From Thermohalobaculum sp039180675 (GTDB lineage Bacteria; Pseudomonadota; Alphaproteobacteria; Rhodobacterales; Rhodobacteraceae), in NCBI GenBank assembly GCA_039180675.1, contig JBCDDC010000007.1, positions 1-64,000 on the forward strand: a DNA stretch of 64,000 bases. Reading direction: 5' to 3'. Shown in pieces: positions 56,542-64,000 of the stretch (its first letter is position 1; every line of letters starts with the position of its first letter). The notes under the pieces are model-generated. The model searched no databases. It saw only the letters and a list, made by a program, of their open reading frames with translations, and was not told the DNA's origin. The position numbers and the translations under genes were made by a program.

Positions 56542-59144
56542 CGTCTCGCACGGATTGCGGCCTGCGCTGCCGCAAGCCGGGCGACCGGAACCCGGTAGGG
56601 CGAGCAGGAGACATAGTCGAAACCCGCCCGGTGGCAGAAATCAATCGACGCAGGGTCCCCGCCATGTTCGCCGCACAGCCCGATCGTCACATGGGGCGCC
56701 CGTGCTCTTGCCCGCTCAATCCCGATCTTCATGATCTCTCCAACCCCCTCCTCGTCGATCTGGTGGAACGGATCATGTTCGAAGACACCCCGCTCCACAT
56801 AGTTCGGGATAAAGCGGCCCGCATCATCGCGCGAAAGCCCGTAGAGCATCTGTGTGAGGTCATTCGTTCCAAAACTCAGGAAGTCTGCGAGCGCCGCGAT
56901 ATCGCCTGAGCGCAGGCAGGCGCGCGGTGTTTCGATCATGACGCCGATCGTGTAGTCGATCTTTACGCCGCACTCCGCCGAGACAGCCTGTGCCATCTCC
57001 TCGACCTCGCGCTTCAAAAGGTCGAACTCACGCACCGCCGATACCAGCGGGATCATGATCTCGGGCTTCGCGGCCTCTCCGGTTTCGTTGGCGGCATGGC
57101 AGACGGCCTCGAAAAGCGCGCGAAGCTGCATCTGATAGATCTCGGGGTAGGCAATTCCGATCCGGCAGCCCCGGTTGCCCAGCATCGGGTTGAACTCGGC
57201 AAGCTCGAGCGCGCGCGCGCGGATCTTTTGTGGCGTGACGGAAAGCTCGTTGGCCATCTCGTCGATCTCCGCTTGCCCATGCGGCAGGAATTCATGCAGC
57301 GGTGGATCGAGAAGGCGGATGACAACAGGCATCCCCTGCATGCGGACGAAGAGATCGTGGAAGTCACCGCGCTGCATTGGCAGCAGTTTCGCAAGCGCAT
57401 CGCGGCGTTCCTCTTCAGTTTCGGCCAGGATCATCTGGCGCATGGCCGAGATACGATGGTCCTGAAAGAACATGTGCTCGGTACGACAGAGACCGATACC
57501 CTGCGCTGCGAAGCCGAGCGCTGTTCCCGCATCGCGCGCGGTGTCGGCGTTTGTGCGGACATCGAGGGTGCGTTCCTTGTCCGCCCATTCCATGATTTGC
57601 GCGAAGGCCCCGGTGATCTCCGGCTCCAGTGTCGGGACCTTGCCGGCAAGAACCTGACCCTCGCCACCATCAACTGTAACGACGTCGCCCTCTTTAAAGA
57701 CACGGCCGTCGGGCGAGGTCAGCGTGCGCTCAACCCGGTTCAAGGTCATGTCCTTGGCGCCTACGACGCAGGGTTTTCCAAGGCCACGGGCGACAACGGC
57801 TGCGTGGCTGGTCATCCCGCCGCGCACCGTGAGAACACCCCCTGCCGCATGCATGCCGCGGATATCCTCCGGGCTCGTCTCAACGAGGGCGAGCAGCACC
57901 CGTTCTCCGCTCTCCGCGGCTTCCTCGGCCGTGTCGGGGGAGAAAACGAGTTTGCCAGCCGCAGCGCCCGGTGAGGCCGGCAGACCGTGGCCGATCAGAT
58001 CGCGCGCCGCCGTGGGGTCGATGGTTGGGTGCAGGTGCTCGTCCACAAGAGTCGGACCGATGCGCAACAGGGCGTCCGCCCGCGTGATCGCGCCCGCCTC
58101 CGCCAGATCCACCGCGATCTGGACCGCCGCGCGCGCGGAGCATTTGAGCGGTACGAGTTCCAGGATCTGAACCTTTCCCTCGGTCAGCGTGAAATCGAGG
58201 CTGTAGCACTCGCCTATCTCCGCCTCGACCTGCCGGCCGATCCGCTGCAGCTCCAGCACCGCCTCCGGGAACAGCTCTTCGAGCGAGGGGTCTGGCATCT
58301 CCCGCGCCTCGCGCTCCGAGCGGGTGATAAGGCTCGGGGTTCGAAGACCCATGAGCGCCTCATTGCCCTGCGCATTGGCCAGATAGCGCCCGGTGAGGCC
58401 CTGTGCCCCGGTCGTGGCATCTCGCAAATGTGCGACACCCGCGCCCGCATTGGTGCCCAGTCCGAGCGCCATCACCTGGACGATCCGCGCCAGAGGGGAG
58501 TCCGCTGCAAAGCCGCGCGCCTGACGCCGCATCAGGGTCCGCGGCGTGTTCCACGACTGAGCCATCGCCCGTAGTGCCGCGCAGGTTTGCGGGACGACGG
58601 CGTCGGGCAGGGCAGTGCCGTTCACCTCGTCCAGAACCCCGGCATAGGTCTCAGACAGTTGGGCGAGATGGTCCGCCGTCAGCTCGGCCTCTCCATCCAC
58701 GCCCAGGTCGCGCATCAGATCGTAGAGCGCGTACTCGAACTCTTCCTCATCGATCCCCATCACGCCAACCCCGAAGGAGTGGAGCAGGCGGCGCTTGAGA
58801 TCGAAGGCGAGCCGTGCGTCGTACCTGCCTGCCAGCTTGTCGATCGCTGCGCCCGAGGCGCCGATGTTCAAGACCGCGGGCACGACGTCGCTGCCGGGAC
58901 CGATCGAGGAGGCTCGAATGGAGACTAACTCCGCCGGCTCGCCCGATCGTTCGGCCAGGCGGTCAAAGGCCGCGGCGATCACGTCCTCGCTGAGATCAGC
59001 ATCATGATCCGCAGGTATGACAAAGCCGGGCGGGATGGGCAGACCGGCGCGGACGCCGCGCGACAGCAGGGCTGCCTTGGTCCCGAACCTCTGTTCGTCC
59101 AGCAAGGGCGCGTCCGGCGCGATCCAGCCGAGTTCCTCTGTCAT
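56538..59144 (-). CDS. ppdK: Pyruvate, phosphate dikinase
   Basis: An 868-residue enzyme converting pyruvate, ATP and Pi to phosphoenolpyruvate, AMP and PPi. The N-terminal ATP-grasp domain starts FGTKAALLSRGVRAGLPIPPGF; the phosphohistidine domain holds His447 in GGMTSHAAVVARGLGKPCVVG; the C-terminal TIM barrel has GNRGCRIGIAYPEIYQMQ and ends GLCGEHGGDPASIDFCHRAGFDYVSCSP, where Cys is the catalytic acid. The length is normal. It overlaps meaB by ATGA and lies 48 bases past glyS. Confidence 0.95.
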   Translation of the reverse strand: MTEELGWIAPDAPLLDEQRFGTKAALLSRGVRAGLPIPPGFVIPADHDADLSEDVIAAAFDRLAERSGEPAELVSIRASSIGPGSDVVPAVLNIGASGAAIDKLAGRYDARLAFDLKRRLLHSFGVGVMGIDEEEFEYALYDLMRDLGVDGEAELTADHLAQLSETYAGVLDEVNGTALPDAVVPQTCAALRAMAQSWNTPRTLMRRQARGFAADSPLARIVQVMALGLGTNAGAGVAHLRDATTGAQGLTGRYLANAQGNEALMGLRTPSLITRSEREAREMPDPSLEELFPEAVLELQRIGRQVEAEIGECYSLDFTLTEGKVQILELVPLKCSARAAVQIAVDLAEAGAITRADALLRIGPTLVDEHLHPTIDPTAARDLIGHGLPASPGAAAGKLVFSPDTAEEAAESGERVLLALVETSPEDIRGMHAAGGVLTVRGGMTSHAAVVARGLGKPCVVGAKDMTLNRVERTLTSPDGRVFKEGDVVTVDGGEGQVLAGKVPTLEPEITGAFAQIMEWADKERTLDVRTNADTARDAGTALGFAAQGIGLCRTEHMFFQDHRISAMRQMILAETEEERRDALAKLLPMQRGDFHDLFVRMQGMPVVIRLLDPPLHEFLPHGQAEIDEMANELSVTPQKIRARALELAEFNPMLGNRGCRIGIAYPEIYQMQLRALFEAVCHAANETGEAAKPEIMIPLVSAVREFDLLKREVEEMAQAVSAECGVKIDYTIGVMIETPRACLRSGDIAALADFLSFGTNDLTQMLYGLSRDDAGRFIPNYVERGVFEHDPFHQIDEEGVGEIMKIGIERARARAPHVTIGLCGEHGGDPASIDFCHRAGFDYVSCSPYRVPVARLAAAQAAIRARR

Positions 59145-59192
59145 GAGGCCGTCATACAGCCATTTCGCGGTCGCACAAGAGGGGTGCGGAGC

Positions 59193-61448
59193 TTAGCCCT
59201 CGATCGCCTCCCATATGGCGACCTGACGCATCACCCGCCGGGCGCGCGAGAGCAGGCGCAGGCGGTTCTGGCGGAGCGCAGGGTCGTCCGCGTTGACCGT
59301 CACATCCTCGAAAAACGCGTCGATCGGCGCGCGCAGGCTGGCCATCTGCAACATCGCGGCCCCGAAATCCTCGGCCTTGAGTGCCGCGTCGATGGAAGGC
59401 TCCGCAGCATCCAGCGCCGCGAAGAGAGCCGTCTCCGCAGCCTCTGTCGCGATGGCAGAGTCGGGCGCGTCGTCAAAGCTGGCGCCGTCCTTCTCCTGCT
59501 CTTTCGTCAGGATGTTCCCTGCGCGTCTATAGCCAGCCAACAAGTTGGTGCCATCCTCGGTGCCGAGAAATCCCTGCAGCGCTCGCACGCGGTTGACTAG
59601 CAGCACCAGGTCGTCCTGCCCGCCGAGGCGGAAACAAGCGTCGATTACATCATGCCGAATTCCCTGGTCGCGGAGATAGACTTTGAAACGGTCTGCAAAG
59701 AAGGACATTAAGCGATTGGACGAAATGACGATACGCTCACTAACCCGATTGATAATCTCGAAATCGGGCTGCGCTGGACTACTCTGTTCCCACTCATTTT
59801 TTACTTTTTGAGCAGCGTCCAGAAAATCAAAGACGTCTTTATCAAACAGGCATGCCGAAGCCTGCTCTAAAAATGCAAGCGACGCTTCGTCAGTGCTCTC
59901 GATGAGGTCTCTATGCAAAAATGAGAAAATGAGGCTTTGAAACCGTTTGTGGACTTTCCACCGGAGTCGGTTCTCAAGGGTTGATCTAATCGCACCCAGG
60001 GCGGTTCGTCGCAACGCAAATGGGTCTTTGCTTCCGGTTGGTTTCTCATCGATGGCCCAGAATCCCGTCAGCGTGTCGATCTTGTCCGCTAGCGCGACTG
60101 CCATTGAGACCGGATCGGTTGGAACCTCATCGGAGGGACCAAGGGGTCGGTAATGGGCTTCGCAGGCTCCGGCCACACTGTCATCATGTCCGGCCGCGCG
60201 GGCGTAGTAGCTTCCCATAATGCCCTGGAGTTCAGGGAACTCGTAGACCATCTCCGAGGCCAGATCGGCCTTCGCGATCCGGGCCGCCTCGGCGGCAAGG
60301 TCGGGTTTCGCGCCGACCATCGGTGCTATCTCGCGGGCCAATGCTTCGATCCGCTTCACGCGATCCGCCTGGCTGCCGAGTTTGGCATGGAAGACCACGT
60401 TCTCCAGCGGTTTGGCCATGCCTTCGAGGCCGACCTCCTTGACCGTGCGCAGATCGTTCTCCCAGAAGAATTTCGCGTCGGCGAGACGGGCCGTCAGCAC
60501 CTTCTGGTTGCCCGCAAGGATAGTCGCGCCCTTGTCCGCCGTTTCGACATTCGCGACCGTGATGAAACGCTCGATCCGGCCGGATTTCGGGTTGCGAATC
60601 GACAGGAATTTCTGGTGCTCCTTCATCGAGGTCTGGAGCACCTCGGGCGGCAGATCGAGGAACTCCTCGCCGATCTCCCCCATCAGGGTCACAGGCCACT
60701 CAACCAGTCCCGCGATCTCGGCCAAGAGCCCCTTGTCTTCGACGATCTCGAGCCCCTGGGCGAAGGCGAGCTGTTCGGCGTCATGGGCGATCTTCGCCTG
60801 ACGCTCGGCGGGGTCCAGCATGACCTTCGCCGCCGCGAGCTTTGCCGCGTAATCCTCGAAACTGGTGACCGAGAACGCGTCTGGCGCCCGGAAGCGGTGG
60901 CCGCGGGTCGTATCGCCGCTCTCGATCCCATCGATCTCGAACGGAACGACCCGTGCGCCTGCCTCGTCGCTCAGAATGCAAAGGATCGCGTGAAGAGGAC
61001 GGACCCAGCGCAGGTTGCCGCTGCCCCAGCGCATGGATTTGGGCCATGGAAAGGTGCGGACCGTCTCGGTCACCGCCTCTGCGATCACCTCCTCCGCCGC
61101 GCGGCCGGGCCGGTCGATAACGGCAAAGAGGACCTGCCCCTTCTTGTCATCGCGGACCTCCAATTGCTCCCTCGACAAGCCGGTGGAGCGTAGGAAACCC
61201 TCGATTGCCTTCTCCGGCGCATCCGCGCGGGGTCCTTTCCGCTCCTCGCGTTGCGCAGAGGTCATGGCAGGCAGCCCCTCCAGCGTCAGCACCAGCCGTC
61301 GCGGCGTGACAAAGCTGCCTGCGCTGACATAGGTCAGGCCCGCCTCGACGAGCTTGTCGGTCACGAGTTTCTGCAAATCTTCTGCGGCTCGCGCTTGCAT
61401 GCGCGCAGGGATTTCCTCGGAGAAGAGTTCGATCAGCAGGTCTGGCAC
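59193..61448 (-). CDS. glyS: Glycyl-tRNA synthetase beta subunit
   Basis: A 751-residue subunit of the alpha2beta2 glycyl-tRNA synthetase, carrying tRNA recognition. It starts with GTG at PDLLIELFSEEIPARMQ, the family N-terminus, and contains FPWPKSMRWGSGNLRWVRPLHAIL and the DALRRTALG-like DPFALRRTALGAIR signature. Residues about 503-563 are encoded by a stretch of about 45% GC (59761-59940), well below the surrounding gene. gltS ends 10 bases upstream. Confidence 0.96.
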   Translation of the reverse strand: MPDLLIELFSEEIPARMQARAAEDLQKLVTDKLVEAGLTYVSAGSFVTPRRLVLTLEGLPAMTSAQREERKGPRADAPEKAIEGFLRSTGLSREQLEVRDDKKGQVLFAVIDRPGRAAEEVIAEAVTETVRTFPWPKSMRWGSGNLRWVRPLHAILCILSDEAGARVVPFEIDGIESGDTTRGHRFRAPDAFSVTSFEDYAAKLAAAKVMLDPAERQAKIAHDAEQLAFAQGLEIVEDKGLLAEIAGLVEWPVTLMGEIGEEFLDLPPEVLQTSMKEHQKFLSIRNPKSGRIERFITVANVETADKGATILAGNQKVLTARLADAKFFWENDLRTVKEVGLEGMAKPLENVVFHAKLGSQADRVKRIEALAREIAPMVGAKPDLAAEAARIAKADLASEMVYEFPELQGIMGSYYARAAGHDDSVAGACEAHYRPLGPSDEVPTDPVSMAVALADKIDTLTGFWAIDEKPTGSKDPFALRRTALGAIRSTLENRLRWKVHKRFQSLIFSFLHRDLIESTDEASLAFLEQASACLFDKDVFDFLDAAQKVKNEWEQSSPAQPDFEIINRVSERIVISSNRLMSFFADRFKVYLRDQGIRHDVIDACFRLGGQDDLVLLVNRVRALQGFLGTEDGTNLLAGYRRAGNILTKEQEKDGASFDDAPDSAIATEAAETALFAALDAAEPSIDAALKAEDFGAAMLQMASLRAPIDAFFEDVTVNADDPALRQNRLRLLSRARRVMRQVAIWEAIEG

Positions 61449-61458
61449 GGGCGTGTTC

Positions 61459-62691
61459 CTAGAGGTTCAGAACGAACTGTATGAGGATCGCGTTGGCGAT
61501 GTCGACGAAGAAGGCCGCGACCAACGGCAGAATGATAAACGCCAGGGGCGATGGTCCATAGCGTTGCGTGATCGCCGTCATATTCGCAATCGCCGTCGGT
61601 GTCGCTCCGAGCGCGAACCCGGCGAAGCCCGCCGAGATGACGGCAGCAAAGTAATCGCGCCCCATGATCCGAAAGACCACGAAGATGATGAAGATCGCGG
61701 CGATAGCCGCCTGCATAAGCATTGTTGTTACAAGGACACCTGCGCTGGAGGCGAGGGTCCATAGCTCCATGCTCATCAGAGACATCGAGAGAAAGACCGA
61801 AAGGCTGAATTCCGCGACCAGGGCCATGGCTGGCGTGTGCGCGGGCCAGACGATCCGAGGGAAGAGCTTGGGCAGAAGATTTGAGAGCACGATACCGGTC
61901 AGCAGGCATGGCACGAAGAGGGGCAGCTTCACATCCAGTTCCGACAGTGTCTCAAAGATCGAGTAGCCGATGATGATCGAGACATGGATCCACAGGACCG
62001 AACGCATCAGCCCCTGACTGGTGATCGGATCTTTTGCCGTGGCGACTTCTGTCTCGGCGCCTTTGGCGACTAGGTCTTCGTCGACAGGCGCCTCGGCGAT
62101 CAGATGGTTCTTCTCGATGAGGAACTTTCCTATAGGACCGCCCAGCAGGCTCGCCATGATCAGGCCGACCGTCGCCGACGCGATGCCGAGCTCTGCCGCG
62201 CCCGTGACGCTGTAATCCGTTTCAATCAAAGGCCCCCACGCGATCGCGGTGCCATGGCCCCCGATAAGCGCGGTCGTTCCCATCAGAACACCCGCCTGGC
62301 TTGGCAACCCCCAGATCGTCGCGCCGAGAATGCCGACACCGTTCTGCACGATCATGTATCCGATCGTGATTGCCAGCATGATCGCCAGGATCGGCCCACC
62401 CTTTATCAGGTCGCTAACGCGGGCATTCAGGCCAACCGTCGTGAAAAAGTAGACGAGCAACACATCTCGTGCCTCGAGATCGAAAGAGATTGTGCGCCCG
62501 GTTGCCAGAACAACGGCAAGCGACAAGATCGCCGCCAAAAGCCCGCCTGAGACCGGCTCGGGAATGCTGTAGGTGCGCAAAAAGGCAAAGCGTCGGGTCA
62601 GACGCTCGCCGACGAAATAGACGATGATCCCTATCGTCAGCGCGAAGAAGACATTGATCTGGATCTGGTTTGGATCGCTTGCAAAGTCCAT
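61459..62691 (-). CDS. gltS: Sodium/glutamate symporter
   Basis: A 410-residue inner-membrane carrier with about ten helices. GltS family features are the glycine-rich reentrant segment GTTALIGGHGTAIAWGPLIE in the first half and its partner GAGFAGFALGATPTAIANMTAITQRYGPSPLAFIILPLVAAF in the second. It imports glutamate with Na+. It sits between the DUF6446 gene and glyS in the glycyl-tRNA synthetase operon, an unusual position. Confidence 0.93.
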   Translation of the reverse strand: MDFASDPNQIQINVFFALTIGIIVYFVGERLTRRFAFLRTYSIPEPVSGGLLAAILSLAVVLATGRTISFDLEARDVLLVYFFTTVGLNARVSDLIKGGPILAIMLAITIGYMIVQNGVGILGATIWGLPSQAGVLMGTTALIGGHGTAIAWGPLIETDYSVTGAAELGIASATVGLIMASLLGGPIGKFLIEKNHLIAEAPVDEDLVAKGAETEVATAKDPITSQGLMRSVLWIHVSIIIGYSIFETLSELDVKLPLFVPCLLTGIVLSNLLPKLFPRIVWPAHTPAMALVAEFSLSVFLSMSLMSMELWTLASSAGVLVTTMLMQAAIAAIFIIFVVFRIMGRDYFAAVISAGFAGFALGATPTAIANMTAITQRYGPSPLAFIILPLVAAFFVDIANAILIQFVLNL

Positions 62692-62713
62692 TTCATGCGC
62701 CCTCTCCGATCAG

Positions 62714-63157
62714 TTACTGATCGGCGAACTTCTCGTTGAGTTGCCGCCACATGAACGCCTGCCCGTCGGGATAGAGAGCGATGTAGCGGTCCACGCCATC
62801 GGGTTCATTGCGCGCGGCACGAATGGAGGTTGCTTTTCCGGCCTGCAGGTCGCGAGAGATCCGTTCGGCGTCGAAGCATTCGAACCAGTGTGGCGCGGTC
62901 AACGGTACTGGGTCGCCTGGGTCTATTTCTTTCCCCTCAGCAGTCCACGCCGTTTGGAAGCAGGCGCGGAGTTTGAGGGGGGAGGAAGACGCTGCAATGC
63001 CACGATAATCAGTGACGGTAAGATCCTCGCCCGCGGCGCTTATCGAGGTCAGGCCGTTCTCCTCTACGTAAAAGGCGTAGACCTGGAAATACCAGAGCGC
63101 CGCGCCGAAGAGAGCGCTGAAAAGGATCAATCCACCCATGACGAGGCGCCCGCTCAT
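62714..63157 (-). CDS. DUF6446 family membrane-anchored protein
   Basis: A 147-residue protein with one N-terminal helix (about 6-26, LVMGGLILFSALFGAALWYF) and a soluble periplasmic domain rich in short strands, containing RACFQTAW and HWFECFDAERISRDLQAGKA, so three cysteines. It is typical of Rhodobacterales, next to glycyl-tRNA synthetase genes. The function is unknown. It overlaps glyQ by ATGA. Confidence 0.78.
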   Translation of the reverse strand: MSGRLVMGGLILFSALFGAALWYFQVYAFYVEENGLTSISAAGEDLTVTDYRGIAASSSPLKLRACFQTAWTAEGKEIDPGDPVPLTAPHWFECFDAERISRDLQAGKATSIRAARNEPDGVDRYIALYPDGQAFMWRQLNEKFADQ

Positions 63158-64000
63158 GCCTGCGCGGCCTCAGTTTCGACGAAGGCATCGGCGCAGGCTT
63201 TGGCAAGCGCGCGAACCCGGCCGATATAGGCCTGGCGCTCGGTCACCGAGATCACGCCGCGCGCATCCAGTAGATTGAACAGGTGGCTCGCCTTGATGCA
63301 CTGGTCGTAGGCCGGGTGGGCCATGATGATCCGTTTGCCGGTCTTAGGGTCATCCGCTGGCTGATCCAGGATGGCGCGGCATTCCCGCTCCGCATCCTCG
63401 AAATGGGTGAAGAGCGTGTTGGTGTCTGCAACGTCGAAGTTCCAGCGCGAGTATTCCTCCTCGGTCTGACGGAACACATCGCCATACTTGAGCGGGATCG
63501 GCGCGTCCGGGTCGTTGAACGGCATCTCCATCACGTGGTCGATGCCGAGAACGTACATCGCCAAACGCTCCAGACCATAGGTGAGCTCACCCGAGACGGG
63601 GCGGCAGTCGTGCCCGCCTACCTGCTGGAAATAGGTGAACTGGCTGACCTCCATCCCATCGCACCAGACCTCCCAGCCGAGACCCCATGCGCCGAGCGTC
63701 GGGCTCTCCCAATCGTCTTCGACGAAGCGGATGTCATGGAGGCTCATGTCGATCCCGATCGCGGCGAGCGAGCCGAGGTAGAGCTCCTGCAGGTCGGGCG
63801 GGCTCGGTTTGATAAGAACCTGATACTGGTAGTAGTGCTGCAGCCGGTTCGGGTTCTCACCATAGCGGCCATCGGTCGGGCGCCGGGAGGGCTGCACATA
63901 CGCCGCCGACCAGGCCTTCTCGCCAAGCGCCCGCAGGGTGGTGGCCGGGTGAAACGTGCCCGCACCCACCTCCATGTCATATGGTTGAAGGATCGCGCAG
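63154..64000 (-). CDS. glyQ: Glycyl-tRNA synthetase alpha subunit (5' end off window)
   Basis: The catalytic alpha subunit, open to the right edge; about 282 residues are visible and roughly 20 N-terminal ones are missing. The first readable residues are CAILQPYDMEVGAGTFHPATTLRALG, which in full-length GlyQ follow a short leader. Other signatures are YVQPSRRPTDGRYGENPNRLQHYYQYQVLIKPSP and GWEVWCDGMEVSQFTYFQQVGG, the class II motif region. The internal ATG at MEVGAG is not the start. It heads the glyQ-DUF6446-gltS-glyS operon. Confidence 0.95.
   Translation of the reverse strand, partial: CAILQPYDMEVGAGTFHPATTLRALGEKAWSAAYVQPSRRPTDGRYGENPNRLQHYYQYQVLIKPSPPDLQELYLGSLAAIGIDMSLHDIRFVEDDWESPTLGAWGLGWEVWCDGMEVSQFTYFQQVGGHDCRPVSGELTYGLERLAMYVLGIDHVMEMPFNDPDAPIPLKYGDVFRQTEEEYSRWNFDVADTNTLFTHFEDAERECRAILDQPADDPKTGKRIIMAHPAYDQCIKASHLFNLLDARGVISVTERQAYIGRVRALAKACADAFVETEAAQA

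Overview
The window reads as a chromosomal segment of a high-GC alphaproteobacterium of the order Rhodobacterales (Rhodobacter/Roseobacter group). Pointers are a B12-dependent class II ribonucleotide reductase as a large stand-alone gene, a DUF3772-type mechanosensitive channel, a DUF1489 protein overlapping dapB, a DUF6446 membrane protein overlapping glyQ, a trgB-cysK pair, and a gene block matching the set controlled by the sigma-E/ChrR singlet-oxygen response in Rhodobacter sphaeroides. Genes are packed tightly, with many ATGA overlaps and several overlapping convergent 3' ends. I see no rRNA, tRNA, CRISPR array, insertion sequence, prophage or plasmid gene.

Layout. 1-6.1 kb: two divergent secreted alpha/beta hydrolases (one cut by the left edge), a tiny exported membrane protein, an RsuA/RluB-type pseudouridine synthase divergent from tadA, a UbiH-like hydroxylase and a Gfo/Idh/MocA oxidoreductase. 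6.3-19.4 kb: a long minus-strand run, read in transcription order trgB, cysK, MscS-like channel, alaX, AI-2E exporter, sseA, GNAT, a membrane protein with a lipoyl-like domain, and nrdJ with a textbook intrinsic terminator and an upstream NrdR-type box. 19.5-28.3 kb: a light/oxidative-stress island. A plus-strand operon (ChrR-like cupin, exported DUF, SDR) runs from a sigma-E-like promoter and converges on a minus-strand operon (photolyase, flavin amine oxidase, DUF1365, cyclopropane-synthase-like methyltransferase, TrgA-like protein, GPH transporter).

28.4-33.6 kb: hemW, ridA, rdgB, rph and small genes. 33.7-42.3 kb: the heat-shock set hrcA-grpE ... dnaK-FkbM methyltransferase-dnaJ, with AlkB, VOC and SGNH genes between grpE and dnaK and a matching alphaproteobacterial heat-shock promoter before dnaK. 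42.3-50.3 kb: dapB, DUF1489, two small glycosyltransferases, ygfZ, queG, a 42-residue lipoprotein, GST and mtgA. 50.4-64 kb: PaaG-like hydratase, glnE, folB, cell-wall hydrolase, meaB-ppdK, and the glycyl-tRNA synthetase operon glyQ-DUF6446-gltS-glyS, cut by the right edge.

The most unusual feature is the oxidative-stress island. Its ChrR homologue keeps all cupin metal ligands but has serine in place of both zinc-binding cysteines of the anti-sigma domain, and no sigma factor gene lies next to it. Most of the rest is core housekeeping. All calls come from reading the sequence and recalling families; no database search was run.
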